Notes: generated from the letters alone by a model not told the origin. Shown: positions 26,711-35,991, numbered from the stretch's first letter. The stretch: 64,000 bases of DNA from Streptomyces ficellus (GCF_030406405.1 NZ_JAUEPL010000035.1:1-64000); one strand, 5' to 3'. Numbers and translations: made by a program.

Positions 26711-27880
26711 CCAGCGCGGCGCCTGGTGGCGCAGGTCGTACGCAAGCTGGCGGCGCTCAGCGCCTGGGAGCCGTTCGCGAAGGCCCCAGGTCCGCTGAGG
26801 CTCGCGCCGTACGAAGGACTCGTCGGGATGCGGTCGGGCAGCTTCCGCGAGTACCGGGCGTACACCGTTACCTGGTCGGGCATCGCCTATCTGCTCGGTG
26901 CTGCGGCCCCTCATAACCCCCTCCGCTCCGCGCAGTTACGCACCCTCCCTCCTCTCCTGGCGGCCGCAGCGGTGCCGGGCCCGGCACCCTCGGAGCTGCC
27001 GCTGAGTGAGGTGGTGGCGCTGTCGTGGTCCTCCCGTCACGCGGCCACTTCGCTGCCGGTACTGGAGGAGCTGGCCAGGAACGGACACCCGAGCCTCGTG
27101 GTGGACCTGGCGACCGACCCGGCGGAGCGGTGCCCGGCTTCAGGAGTCGGGGGGGGTGACTCTGTGCTCGCCGCCGACCGGTCTCTTCGACCTCTCCGGC
27201 GCCGCGGACGGCCTGAGGCTGCCGGACGACGGCCGCGTCGTTCGGGTCGACGAGCACGAGGTTCAACTGGACCGGCTGCTCCGTCTCGTGTCCGTTACCG
27301 CGGCACCGATTCCGGACTGCCGCAGGGCGAAGGAGTACCTGCCCGATGACACACCTGACCGCCGACAGCGTCGCCGAGCTCTTCGTCGGCGCTGTCGCCC
27401 TCGCCAAGAGCGGCGAGAGTCGCCGCCGGCCTTCCACAGACCGTCCAGGAGGAGGTCGGCCTGAGCCTTGAGCCGGTGATACTGGAGACGAGCGGCGGGT
27501 GCACCCAGCCCTCGTGACAATCCGTAGTCCGGGCGGAGACGTGGCTGGACGGCGTCCTCACCGCAGCCCGGCCGCACACCGTTCTGGTCAGCAACGACAC
27601 CAGCCCGCTGGGTGCACTGGCTGTACAGGTGGCAGAGCGCCATGGCGTGAATACGGTGCATGTCCAGCACGGGTCCTGGACAGCGGAGTCGGTCGCATGG
27701 CCCACGCTGCACAGCCGCGACATCGTCGTCATGGGTGAACGGGATCTTCCTCTCGCGAAGGCGTGGGTGCGCCACCCTGCCGCCGAGGTCCACGTCCTGG
27801 GCCAGCCCCGTTTCGACGCGCTCGCGGGCCTCAGCCGCGAAGCCCAGCGGCGCTACAGGTCCGAAGGGCTGGCAGGCCCA
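26711..27880 (+). pseudogene. Degraded surface-polysaccharide/glycosyltransferase-like gene
   Basis: Protein-like sequence continues through several frames. Frame 2 reads VAQVVRKLAALSAWEPFAKAPG, SFREYRAYTVTWSGIAYLLGAA and EVVALSWSSRHAATSLPVLEELARNG. A run of eight G near 27149-27156 shifts it to GLFDLSGAADGLRLPDDGRVVRVDEHEVQLDRLL. Later, TVLVSNDTSPLGALAVQVAE and HGVNTVHVQHGSWTAESVAW read in frame again, then VVMGERDLPLAKAWVRHPAAEVHVLGQPRFDALAGL. The NDTSPLGA/VQHG/VLGQPRFD pattern resembles capsule or teichoic-type transferases. At least three frameshifts or stops make it non-functional. Family assignment is tentative. Confidence 0.45.
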
Positions 27881-28239
27881 CACCGCGATGCGGGCAGGGC
27901 CTCGCCGTGGGCTGGGCGACAGCAGATTCTCCAGGAGGACCAGGAAACGACGGTCCACTCAAGCACTGCAATCGAGTAGGAAGGACCGGCAGAGTGACAT
28001 CAGTTCGGCTGGTCTGGGGCGCGGTGGGTTAGATCACCGGCGTGGGCAGCAGCACGGGAACCGGAACAGCCGGGCCTGGTTCCGGGTCGTGATCCCATCC
28101 GGGCGGGTCTGCCCACGTCCTGTCACCGGTCCCGCCTACACATAGCGTTCCGCCAACAGGGTTTGGACGTCGTTGTCTTCTGGCGTCCGGCTGCGGCAGG
28201 CCCGCTGGTATCTGCCGCAGCCGTGGTGCTCCGGAATGG
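27881..28239. other. No gene recognised
   Basis: These 359 bp contain only short overlapping frames without codon bias or motifs. They separate the degraded glycosyltransferase-like gene from the repeat-bearing secreted protein on the opposite strand. Confidence 0.4.
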
Positions 28240-28575
28240 TTAGAGGATGCCACCGAGCAGTCCGCCGCCGTAGCAGCTTCCGCCCTTGCCGTGGCCGTCC
28301 TTGCCGTGGCCGTCCTTGCCGTGGCCGTCCTTGCCGTGGCCGTCCTTGCCGTGGCCGTCCTTGCCGTGGCCCTTGTCGTCACAACCGCAGTCGTTGTTCC
28401 AGCGGCCGTGGTTCTTGCCGTCCTTGTCGTGGTGCTTCCAGCGGTCGTGGTGGCCGCGGTCGTCGTTGGTGTAGGCGGTCGCCGGAGCGGCCTGCGCGGT
28501 CGCGGTCATCGGTACGACGACGGTGGCGGCGGTCAGAGCGGCGATCGCCAGCAGACGGTGGGTGCGCTGTGCCAT
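28240..28575 (-). CDS. Secreted His/Gly/Lys-rich repeat protein, 111 aa
   Basis: A clear signal peptide (RLLAIAALTAATVVVPMTATAQA, cleavage likely after AQAA) is followed by a charged His/Asp/Lys region and about six tandem GHGKD pentapeptides. It ends GGSCYGGGLLGGIL. Cys occurs as NDCGCDD and SCYGG. The many His, Asp and Cys suggest metal binding outside the cell, and the hydrophobic Gly/Leu tail is reminiscent of small cell-surface proteins. Both ideas are inference. GAGGTG precedes the start. The DNA repeat (15 bp) makes the copy number prone to slippage. Confidence 0.6.
   Translation of the reverse strand: MAQRTHRLLAIAALTAATVVVPMTATAQAAPATAYTNDDRGHHDRWKHHDKDGKNHGRWNNDCGCDDKGHGKDGHGKDGHGKDGHGKDGHGKDGHGKGGSCYGGGLLGGIL
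28290..28372 (-). repeat. 15-bp tandem repeat encoding GHGKD
   Basis: The unit ccttgccgtggccgt recurs about five to six times in perfect or near-perfect tandem on the plus strand, encoding GHGKD in the minus-strand gene. Such in-frame minisatellites can vary in copy number between strains. Confidence 0.8.
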
Positions 28576-28893
28576 GGTTGTTCACCTCGCTGATTCACAA
28601 GCGGGCATTTCCCGCTTTTCGGACGATAGGGGGTGGTGTGGCGCCCCGCCACCCAAGTCCGCCAAGGGGGGCCGTGCGCTTCTGGTGCTGCTGACGGCAG
28701 CTCGGGCTTCACCATCCAGGCAGGCGTGGCCGACCACCAGGTTTCCCAGTTGGCGTGGGTCGCCAGTTGTGGCTGGGAGTGGGGTCTGTGAGCTTTGCGA
28801 AGAGGCGCAGACCCCACCCTCGAAGAGGCGGTTGAGGCCATTTGGCGTGCGGAGCATTCCCGCCCCATGACGGGTCGGTGCAGGACGCGCCTG

Positions 28894-29970
28894 TCAAGCG
28901 TGGGGTCGCAGGCGAACGGAAAGGTCCGGGATCGGTGACGAGCAGCAGCTGGAGACACCCGTTTGCCGCACAGGCGCCATGCATGGTGCGTGGGCATATC
29001 CGCACCTACGCACCGGGGTGTTGTTGTCGAACAGCCATTTCGACAGCTCGTTGCAGGCGTGCACCAGGTTGTCGAACCAGGCGCTGGTGCTGTGGTCGGC
29101 TTCCCAGACCGTGATGTGCACCACCAGTCCGGTGCTGGCCTGCCCGTCGAGAATCGTCCGCCCGCGGCCGGCGGTGGGGAAGTGGCGTGTCTGGCCTTCT
29201 TGCACCGCGCCGAACTCATCGGAGAAGTAGGCGGAGGCCGTGACCTTGTCGCTGGTGGCGGACGCCGTCCAGTACAGCTCATCGCGGCCGCTCAGCCCGT
29301 CGCCGACCTCACGCACGACCTGGAAGCTTTCCAGCTCCAGCCGCGCCCGAAACTGCGCCGAAGCCCGCTCCTCCGGTGCTTCCTGCACCGGCTCGCTTGG
29401 TCCGTCGCCGCCGCTCTCGCCGGTGTCGGTGCTGTGCGCGGAGGTGGGCGTCGGGGCGGTGTGCTGGAAGACGGTGACGCCCAAGCCGTACTGGCGGGTG
29501 CCCTGCTGGAACGCCGGGCTGTCCACTTCCGCGCCCGTCGCAATTAATTCCCGGCTGACGATCGCGGCGTTCGGCTGCGCCATGTGCTCCTGGGCGATCG
29601 GAGCGAAGTCGGCGTTCAGATTCGCCAGGCTGTACCCGGAGGAGGTGGGCCGGCTGGTGATGGCCTGCGGCACCACCCGCAGCGTGCCGAGATCGGTCAC
29701 CGCCTCCCGGTACTCCCGACCCCAGTCCCGGATCTCCTCATCCCCCAGCGCCGCCCGCAGCACCGCCAGCAACCGGCCTTCCAAGTCGGTCGCCGTCTGC
29801 TGCTGCCGCAACCGGTCCGCCGCATGCAACGCCGCCCCGAACAGCACATAGCCTCTGTCGCCCGCCGCCAGCAGCCGCGCCGCCCGCGAATCAGTGCGCG
29901 TCCCGCGCAGCAGCGCCCGCAACCGCTCCAGCCGCTGCTCCGGAGTCGTGTCCCCAGCACCCATGAACAT
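28894..29970 (-). CDS. Hypothetical protein, about 358 aa, 3' end doubtful
   Basis: ATG 29970 follows an AAGGGCGGG box. The N-terminal third is helical and Arg/Leu-rich (RLERLRALLRGTRTDSRAARLLAAGD), followed by ITSRPTSSGYSLANLNADFAPIAQEH. A Ser/Thr linker comes next, then a beta-rich C-terminal domain: LYWTASATSDKVTASAYFSDEFGAVQEGQTR, then FPTAGRGRTILDGQASTGLVVHITVWEADHSTSAWFDNLV. After LSKWLFDNN the residues become Arg/Cys-rich and unlike the rest, so a late frameshift probably altered the last ~45 residues. No family is recognised. Confidence 0.5.
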   Translation of the reverse strand: MFMGAGDTTPEQRLERLRALLRGTRTDSRAARLLAAGDRGYVLFGAALHAADRLRQQQTATDLEGRLLAVLRAALGDEEIRDWGREYREAVTDLGTLRVVPQAITSRPTSSGYSLANLNADFAPIAQEHMAQPNAAIVSRELIATGAEVDSPAFQQGTRQYGLGVTVFQHTAPTPTSAHSTDTGESGGDGPSEPVQEAPEERASAQFRARLELESFQVVREVGDGLSGRDELYWTASATSDKVTASAYFSDEFGAVQEGQTRHFPTAGRGRTILDGQASTGLVVHITVWEADHSTSAWFDNLVHACNELSKWLFDNNTPVRRCGYAHAPCMAPVRQTGVSSCCSSPIPDLSVRLRPHA

Positions 29971-30573
29971 CCCGCCCTTGCCCGCCCGGGCCCCAGCGGC
30001 TGCTCCGTGTGGCGCTGACGGGTGGGTGCGCTAAATGCCGGGCCACACCCAGAGGCCGCGGCAGGCCCGGCCCGCTCGCTGCGAGCATTGGCCTGAGCCG
30101 GCTTGAGACCGTCGGCCTCGGCCATGCTGCCTCGGTGGACGATCAGTAGGAAGCACTGGCAGGACTGGGCAAGGCGACGGGAGGAGCGCCGGGCGGCGAC
30201 GAAGGGCAAGCTGAAATTTGTCCCGCTCGGCTTCGGGGCGCGCCCCCGCCCATGCTGTCCCTCAGAACCTGCGCCCGATAGGCCCAAGGCGCCCCCGTCG
30301 CCCAGGGACCAGGTATAGCCGCTGACAGTGTCGAAGAGGGTCCGGCGGTGTGCCGGTGATTTCGAGCATGCCGCCAGCGACGAGACGCACCGGCCCCTCC
30401 CTCTTGGCACGCGCTGGCATGTGTGGCTCTCGCTCGCGGCGTACGGGCTCGGCGCTGGCAGATCTCAGGCGGTCGCCCGTGTGCCCGCCCTGCCTGGCCG
30501 ATGCCGTGCATCACACCGGCGCTTGTCCGAGTGGCCCCTAGATCGCGGGGCTTTGAGTCGTGGAAAGGTTCAG
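29971..30573. other. No gene recognised
   Basis: About 600 bp with only short overlapping frames of poor codon bias on both strands. GGAAAGG near its end serves the next gene. It may be decayed island sequence. Confidence 0.35.
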
Positions 30574-31236
30574 ATGTCGCAACGCAACACGGTCCTGCGC
30601 AGTCTGCACGATATCGGTCTGGCCGCTTGGTTCGGTGGTTCCCTGATGGGAGCCATCGGCGTGAACGGGGCCGCGAGGAAAATGGGCGGCGATGAGATGT
30701 TCGCCTCGCGTATCGCCAGCGCCGGCTGGGCCGCCTGGACACCCGTCAATGCAGCAGCGATCGGTGCCCACCTCATCGGCGGAGCCGGACTGTTGGGTGC
30801 GAACAGCGCACGGGTGGCCAACCAGCGCGGCGTGGGCGCCTCCACCGCAGCCAAGGCGGTGCTCACCGCTGCGGCGCTGGCTGCCACCGCCTACAGCCGT
30901 GTGGTGGGCAAGAAAGTGGAACTCGCCGCTTCCCTGGACCCCGAGGACGCCGAGACAGCCGCCGATCATCCGATCACGCTGGAACAGGCGCAGCGCCATC
31001 TCTCCCTGCTGCAGTGGGCGGTGCCCGCGCTGACCGCCGGCGTGCTGGTTCTCAACGCCCTGCACGGAGAGCAGCAGCGCCCCGAGCAGCAGCGGCTCGG
31101 GGCACTGCGCAGAGCGGCCTCGCCCCTCGTCATGGCCGGCGGCACCGGTCTCGCCGCCGTCCGCCGGGCCCGTGAGCACGGCATGCCGGGACGGCGCCGC
31201 GAAGTTGATGCGCGAGCCGGGCTGTCGGGGGACTGA
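30574..31236 (+). CDS. Hypothetical membrane-associated protein, 220 aa
   Basis: ATG 30574 follows GGAAAGG. The protein begins MSQRNTVLRSLHDIGLAAWFGGSLMGAIGVNGAARK. Hydrophobic segments are spread through the first 120 residues (WAAWTPVNAAAIGAHLIGGAGLLG, AAKAVLTAAALAATAYS) and at LLQWAVPALTAGVLVLNAL. The basic C-terminus is probably cytosolic. HDIGLAAWFGGSLMGAIGVNGAA is characteristic of a small streptomycete membrane family of unknown role. Composition and context suggest a place in the stress-type cargo of this island, but no function can be read from sequence. Confidence 0.6.
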   Translation: MSQRNTVLRSLHDIGLAAWFGGSLMGAIGVNGAARKMGGDEMFASRIASAGWAAWTPVNAAAIGAHLIGGAGLLGANSARVANQRGVGASTAAKAVLTAAALAATAYSRVVGKKVELAASLDPEDAETAADHPITLEQAQRHLSLLQWAVPALTAGVLVLNALHGEQQRPEQQRLGALRRAASPLVMAGGTGLAAVRRAREHGMPGRRREVDARAGLSGD

Positions 31237-31382
31237 TGGACCGGCCGACCACCCGAATCGAAGCCGTCCACGCACGGTCGAGCACTTAGCCCTCGCCCGG
31301 CATCAGCGCAATCGCAGCCTTTCTCCAAGGCCCTTGGAACTCGAACCTGCCCCAGCCCCCTTACCCGACAGGGAGAAGCCTC

Positions 31383-31652
31383 ATGGCCAAGGTCACGCAG
31401 CCGGTCACGGATGACAGCATCAAGGTGCGCCAGCTCAGCCACTATCAGTTCACCTGGGTCGCTGGCGGGCCCGGAGCTCCCGGCACGATCACCTTGCAAT
31501 TGGTACTCGACCAGGGCGCGTGGGAAGAAGTGCTGACGGTCAATGCCGACGACGCGGACGTTCTGCAGGATCTGCTCGCCAACACGGAAACGGTCCACTA
31601 CGACATCACTCGTCGCACCCTGATGTTCGGTGTCACCCCTGTCGGCAGCTGA
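31383..31652 (+). CDS. Conserved-type small protein, 89 aa
   Basis: An 89-residue soluble protein starting at ATG 31383 (GGGAGAAG nearby). It contains KVRQLSHYQFTWVAGGPGAPGTITLQLVLDQGAWEEVL and ADDADVLQDLLANTETVHYDITRRTLMFG, which reads as a small beta-sheet domain. No catalytic motif is visible and I cannot name the family. A strong hairpin at 31673-31714 ends the transcript. Confidence 0.55.
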   Translation: MAKVTQPVTDDSIKVRQLSHYQFTWVAGGPGAPGTITLQLVLDQGAWEEVLTVNADDADVLQDLLANTETVHYDITRRTLMFGVTPVGS

Positions 31653-31672
31653 AACCAGCCACGGCCGCAACT

Positions 31673-31714
31673 GCTCGCCCTGCCCTCTGCAGAAGAAACG
31701 AGGGCAGGGCGAGC
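31673..31714 (+). terminator. Hairpin terminator
   Basis: Perfect arms gctcgccctgccctc and gagggcagggcgagc around a 12-base loop, 20 bp after a stop codon. No T-run follows, as is common in Streptomyces. Confidence 0.6.
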
Positions 31715-32207
31715 GGCGTCATGCAGGCACCCGCCGGTCCCGGCCGCAAGGGGCCATGACCAAGGCGAGCCGTGGGGCGCGGTCGAGGAAGCCGCCCATG
31801 CCGACGGCACTGCTCACCCTGCTGTCCTGACATGACGGGAAACGAGCGGTTGGAGGATCTGGGGAGCGGTCTCGTACGGTGGCTGCCGAGGGGGCCGGTA
31901 TCGAGGGCAAGAAGGTGGAGGGTGCCGGTGAACAGGCTGGTCATCACACCGGCAGTGGTCGAGCGGGACGCGGTATCGGTGGGCGACGCAGCGGCTCCTC
32001 GGCGAATGGGCGCACGGACAGGCGCGTTGGCCGCACAAGCATGGCGGTTGCGCCACTCACCATCGCGTGCCCCTCGACCCCTCAGATGCAGCAACCAAAC
32101 GTAGCCACATGGTTCCACTCCGTTAAGGAGGGTAGGCGGGTTCTCACGGTTGGCCAGGGCCTGTGCCCAGGCAGTGGTTTCTGGCCAGGCAACGATGGGA
32201 GCCAGTT
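31715..32207. other. No gene recognised
   Basis: About 490 bp without a convincing frame on either strand. GGGAG at its end is the ribosome binding site of the DUF2267 gene. Confidence 0.35.
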
Positions 32208-32600
32208 GTGGACAGAACCGTCGAAGCGCTGATTGACCGGGTCCAGGAACGCGGCGGCTACGCCGCGTGGCATGAGGCAGCCGGGGCGCTACAGAGTGTC
32301 CTTGAAATTCTGGGGGCACACCTTGTGGGCGACGACCGTAGCGATCTCGCGCGTCTGCTGCCACGTCAGTGCGTTCCGCTACTCACCGACGTGGCGCCGG
32401 CCAGTGAACCGCTGACGCCTTCGGCTTTCGTCGACGCTGTGGCCGCACGCGATGAGCTAGAGGTCGCGGCGGCTCGCCGGGCTGTCACCGCCGTGCTCTT
32501 CACGATCGCGGAAGTGGCCGACGATGCGCTGCTGCGTCGCATCCTCACCCAGTTGCCCCCAGGCCACGCTGTCTTGTTCGGCCGTAAGGAACCGGCGTGA
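32208..32600 (+). CDS. DUF2267 domain protein, 130 aa
   Basis: GTG 32208 follows GGGAG by 6 bases. The sequence VEALIDRVQERGGYAAWHEAAGALQSVLEILGAHLVGDDRSDLARLLP, then FVDAVAARDELEVAAARRAVTAVLFTIAEVADDALLRRILTQLPPGHAVLFG, is a full DUF2267 protein. It resembles two related helical halves separated by a short linker. The family often occurs near stress and general sigma-factor genes in Streptomyces. Its function is unknown. A closely related but frameshifted copy lies at 39340-39722. Confidence 0.75.
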   Translation: MDRTVEALIDRVQERGGYAAWHEAAGALQSVLEILGAHLVGDDRSDLARLLPRQCVPLLTDVAPASEPLTPSAFVDAVAARDELEVAAARRAVTAVLFTIAEVADDALLRRILTQLPPGHAVLFGRKEPA

Positions 32601-32676
32601 ACCGGCGCGGAGCGCGTGCTGCCTTCCCGTTGCGGGTAACGGAAAGTACAGGCAGACCAACGACCGGCAGCTCGTG

Positions 32677-33240
32677 ATGGCGCGGACAGTTCTGCACCAC
32701 AAGGCCGTGAAGGCACCGGATGGGAAGGCGGCCTCGGGTAAGCCCCTTGTGTCGCGGCGAGGTCGGGTGGTGGCCATACTGTTGGCCTTCGTCGGGACGG
32801 TGGCCTTCGCAGTGGTGCTGGCCCGGCTGACGCTGGAGCCCTCGGCCGCCTCCGTACCGTTCACACACAGCAACCTGCGCCCAGGGGACTCCATCCGCGA
32901 TTATCTTTCGCAGCCGGCCTTTCGCGACACCATCAAGCAACTCGGCGGCAACATCGTGCTGGGCATCCCGTTCGGCGTGCTCCTGCCTGTGCTGGTCCCC
33001 CGCGCTCGCGGGCTCCTGCGCGTGGCAGCGGTCACCGCGCTGGTGATGCTGCTGGTCGAGCTCGTACAAGGCGCCCTCGTCACCGGGCGGGCCTTCGATA
33101 TCGACGACGTCCTGCTCAACACGACAGGCGCCTTCCTGGGCTACCTGGTGATCGGTCGCCGACTCGGCCGCGCTGTACACCCCCGGCGCCACCACTGGTG
33201 GCACCGCTTCACCAAGCGACCCACCACTGCCGCCGACTGA
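32677..33240 (+). CDS. VanZ-family membrane protein
   Basis: A 187-residue protein with a basic N-terminus and a first helix (RVVAILLAFVGTVAFAVVLARLTL). Typical VanZ elements follow: NIVLGIPFGVLLPVL, RVAAVTALVMLLVELVQGALVTGRAFDIDDVLLNTTGAFLGYLV. VELxQ and FDxDDVLLNTxG are hallmarks of VanZ, named for low-level teicoplanin resistance in enterococci. In Streptomyces most members have unknown roles in the envelope. No other van genes are nearby. Confidence 0.8.
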   Translation: MARTVLHHKAVKAPDGKAASGKPLVSRRGRVVAILLAFVGTVAFAVVLARLTLEPSAASVPFTHSNLRPGDSIRDYLSQPAFRDTIKQLGGNIVLGIPFGVLLPVLVPRARGLLRVAAVTALVMLLVELVQGALVTGRAFDIDDVLLNTTGAFLGYLVIGRRLGRAVHPRRHHWWHRFTKRPTTAAD

Positions 33241-33269
33241 CAGGCGGGGACGTGACAGGCTACGGAAGA

Positions 33270-33700
33270 TCAGTCGGTCGCCGGCCGGTAGACCGTGAGC
33301 CCTTCGGTCAGCTTGTCGAGGAGCGGGGCGGCTGGGGCGGGGACTACTTCGCCGTCGTACGCCATGTGGGTGCACTTGGGCAGGCCGGAGATCAGAAGGC
33401 GCGTAGGCGCGCTGCTGCGTACAGGCGGGTTTGGCGAAGCCGCCGAGGAAGGCGGTGGCCAGGAGCCGTGTGCGGGGCGAAGGGATCGCCGTGGGCGATG
33501 CGCACATCGCGTAGACCGTCGGCCAGGTCGTGGCGGCGTACCTGTGTTAGGCCCACGCTGCGGTTGGCACCGCTTTCGGGGGAACGCAGGCACCAACTCG
33601 TGTCGGCGCCGGTCGAATACTGGCTCTGGCTCACATTCCGTGCCAGATCGGTGCCCTGGCAGCTATGTCCACGATTGCTGTCGTGTCCGCTCCGGTCCAC
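33270..33700 (-). pseudogene. Remnant of an unidentified gene
   Basis: Protein-like sequence is split over two minus-strand frames. The first reads SVGLTQVRRHDLADGLRDVRIAHGDPFAPHTAPGHRLP. Beyond about 33420 another frame continues ISGLPKCTHMAYDGEVVPAPAAPLLDKLTEGLTVYRPATD and stops. The YDGE...GLTVYRP ending loosely recalls lipid-kinase C-termini, but that is weak. No start or upstream half remains. It lies just downstream of the lasso transporter gene on the same strand. Confidence 0.3.
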
Positions 33701-33706
33701 TCCGGT

Positions 33707-35551
33707 TCATAACTGGTTGTGCGGTTGTGGCCGGGCGTTCGTTATGCGGGAGGGTCGGGGCACGGCCGGGCGGAGCATTTGTCCGGCGGCCAGTTGGCGG
33801 TAAGTGGGGCTGCTGGTGAGCAACTCCTCGTGACGTCCGCTGGCGGTGGTGCGGCCGTTGTCCAGTACGACGATCTGGTCGGCGTGCTGGACGGTGGAGA
33901 GCCGGTGTGCGATCACCAGGAGGGCACACCCCTGGGCGACGTCCTTCATCACCGTGGTGAGGGCGGTTTCGTTGATGGCGTCGAGGTGGGACGTGGGCTC
34001 GTCGAGCAGGAGGAGTTGGGGGCGGGCTAGCAGGGCGCGGGCGATGGCAATGCGCTGGCGCTCGCCTCCGGAGAGGGTGTTGCCGCGGTCGCCGAGGAGG
34101 CCGGACAGGCCGCCACGCAGGCGGCGTACGACGTCGTCGAGCTGGGCGAGTTCGACAACGCGTCGCACTTCGGCCTCGGCGGCGTCGGGCGCGGCGTAGG
34201 TGATGTTGTCGCGCAGCGTGCCGTGAACGACGTGGGCGTTCTGGTCGACGACGGCGATGCGTGCGCGGCATTCGGCGCGCGTCAGTTCGGTGGCGGGCCC
34301 TCCGTCGAAGAGGAGGGTTCCGGAGTCCGGTTCGTAAAACCTGGCGACCAGGGCGAAGATCGTGCTTTTTCCGGCTCCCGACTGGCCGACCAGTGCGGTC
34401 TGGCGGCGATGGGGGACGGTGAGGGTGACGCCGCGCAGGACCGGCCGGTCGGGGGTGTAGCCGAAGGTGAGGTCCCGCAGGGCGAGGACGGGTTCCTCGT
34501 GCGAGACATTCGGCGGGGCCGACTGACGCGTGCGCGCCCGTACTGCTGGCATCTGGGCCTGTGTGGGCTCTGTGGGGAGGGCGAGGGCTTGCTCGATGCG
34601 CTGGTAGGCGCCCATGCCGCGCTGGATCAGGCCGACCGCGCGGAACACCGACGACAGGGGCAGAACGAGGTAGGAGGCGTAGAGCAGGAAGGCCACGAGG
34701 TCGCCGAGGGAGTTGGCGTGGCCGGTGACGCGCAGGCCGCCGATGACCAGGACGATCAGAAAGGAGCCCTGGACGGCGAGCTCGACCGCCGGGCTCATCA
34801 CGGACGCGAGTTTCGCGGTCCGTACGCCCGCGTCGTGTGCGGCCTCGATGCGTTTGCCGATGCGCTGTGCTTCGCGGTCCTCGGCGCGGTGCACGCGCAC
34901 CATCGGAAGTGCGCCGAGTGCGCGTTCGAGGTCGGCGGCGATCGCGCCGACGGAGTTCTGCATGTGTTCGGAGGCGGCCCGGATGCCCTTCAGCAGCGAC
35001 GCCACGATCGCCGCTGCGGTCGCCACGGTCAGGGCGACCAGCAGAAGCAGCAGCGGGTCGATCCACAGCATCAGGGCGATCGCACCGGCCGCGACGAGCG
35101 CCCCGGTCACCAGGTCGACGAGGGCCTGGGACACCACCTCCCTGAGCAGGGTGGTGTCGGCGGTCACGCGGGAAATCAGATCGCCGCTGCGGTGGCGGTC
35201 GTACTCCCTCATTTCCAGCCGCAGCAGCCGTCCCACCAGGCCGTGGCGGAGTTGCCGTACGACTCCTTCACCCATGCGCTCCAGGACGAAGCGACCGATG
35301 GCACCGGTGGCCGCTTCGGTGACGAACAGCACTGCCAGGAGGAGCAGCAGGGGCCAGAACGCCCGTCCCTGGCCGCTCACATCCACGATCTGCTTGGCGA
35401 CGAGCGGCTGGGCCAACCCCAGTACGGAGCCCACGAGGGTGAGCACGGTGGCCACGACGATGGAGGTCCGGTGCCCGGTGGTCAGCCGGTACATGGTGGC
35501 CACCGCGGCCCGTGTCGAGCGGTCCGGCACCTCCGCCCGGGAGGTCGTCAC
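33707..35551 (-). CDS. Lasso peptide ABC exporter (D protein)
   Basis: A 614-residue fused permease-ATPase that would export the mature lasso peptide and may give immunity. GTG 35551 overlaps the B2 stop as GTGA. An N-terminal membrane domain has about six helices. The ATPase domain has Walker A VGQSGAGKSTIF, signature NTLSGGERQRIAIARALLARPQLLLLDEPTSHLD and the H-loop VIAHRLSTV. It ends HNQL with the last sense codon TTA, which needs the bldA tRNA in Streptomyces. It is the last gene of the A-C-B1-B2-D operon. Confidence 0.93.
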   Translation of the reverse strand: MTTSRAEVPDRSTRAAVATMYRLTTGHRTSIVVATVLTLVGSVLGLAQPLVAKQIVDVSGQGRAFWPLLLLLAVLFVTEAATGAIGRFVLERMGEGVVRQLRHGLVGRLLRLEMREYDRHRSGDLISRVTADTTLLREVVSQALVDLVTGALVAAGAIALMLWIDPLLLLLVALTVATAAAIVASLLKGIRAASEHMQNSVGAIAADLERALGALPMVRVHRAEDREAQRIGKRIEAAHDAGVRTAKLASVMSPAVELAVQGSFLIVLVIGGLRVTGHANSLGDLVAFLLYASYLVLPLSSVFRAVGLIQRGMGAYQRIEQALALPTEPTQAQMPAVRARTRQSAPPNVSHEEPVLALRDLTFGYTPDRPVLRGVTLTVPHRRQTALVGQSGAGKSTIFALVARFYEPDSGTLLFDGGPATELTRAECRARIAVVDQNAHVVHGTLRDNITYAAPDAAEAEVRRVVELAQLDDVVRRLRGGLSGLLGDRGNTLSGGERQRIAIARALLARPQLLLLDEPTSHLDAINETALTTVMKDVAQGCALLVIAHRLSTVQHADQIVVLDNGRTTASGRHEELLTSSPTYRQLAAGQMLRPAVPRPSRITNARPQPHNQL

Positions 35552-35991
35552 GACGCGGGGGGCCGGTTCGCCGTCACGGGCCCCACCGCCAGCAGCCGCG
35601 TGAAGTAGTCGTCGGGCACGCCCTCGCCGATGGGCCGGCCCTCCGCCTCGATCCAGGCGTGCGCGTTGAAGGGAGGCACCACGCTCGCCCCGGTGCACCA
35701 CGTGGGCCAACTGCCCGTCAGCCGGCACAGCAGGGCCGCGCCCAGCGAACGGGGCAGACAGCCTTTCGGCCCGGCGCACAGCAGGCTCACCGCGCACATC
35801 GCGTCTCGGGCGTTCTTCGCCTGCGCGGCGGTGGCGGGCGCGGCTCCGCGACGTACGACACCGAGCACGGCGCGGATCCTGCGCGGGGACAGCAGCGACA
35901 GCGCGACGGCGGGAAGCAGCACGAGGCGGGCGGCCAGACGCCGGGTGAAGGGAACGCCGGTGGGACGCTCCAGCGCGCTCGGTGTCGTCAT
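35548..35991 (-). CDS. Lasso peptide leader peptidase (B2 protein)
   Basis: A 147-residue transglutaminase-like cysteine protease that removes the precursor leader. Catalytic Cys is in GPKGCLPRSLGAALL and His in FNAHAWIEAEG, followed by the usual GEGVPDDYF segment. A hydrophobic stretch near residues 20-35 (LAARLVLLPAVALSLL) is typical of B2. It overlaps B1 upstream (ATGA) and the exporter downstream (GTGA). Length matches stand-alone actinobacterial B2 proteins. Confidence 0.93.
   Translation of the reverse strand: MTTPSALERPTGVPFTRRLAARLVLLPAVALSLLSPRRIRAVLGVVRRGAAPATAAQAKNARDAMCAVSLLCAGPKGCLPRSLGAALLCRLTGSWPTWCTGASVVPPFNAHAWIEAEGRPIGEGVPDDYFTRLLAVGPVTANRPPAS

Noticed and set aside
27881..28239. 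Small plus-strand frames after the degraded transferase
   Set aside because: No codon bias, ribosome binding site or similarity recognised.
28290..28372. Possible CRISPR-like repeat array
   Set aside because: Units are contiguous 15-bp in-frame repeats with no spacers; they encode GHGKD in a secreted protein.
32677..33240. Glycopeptide-resistance locus suggested by the VanZ-like gene
   Set aside because: No vanH/A/X, vanS/R or other partner is nearby; VanZ homologues are common in Streptomyces without resistance.
33663..35066. Open frame on the same strand as the lasso exporter, shifted by one base
   Set aside because: Arg/Pro-rich antisense-like composition; the exporter frame has all ABC motifs.
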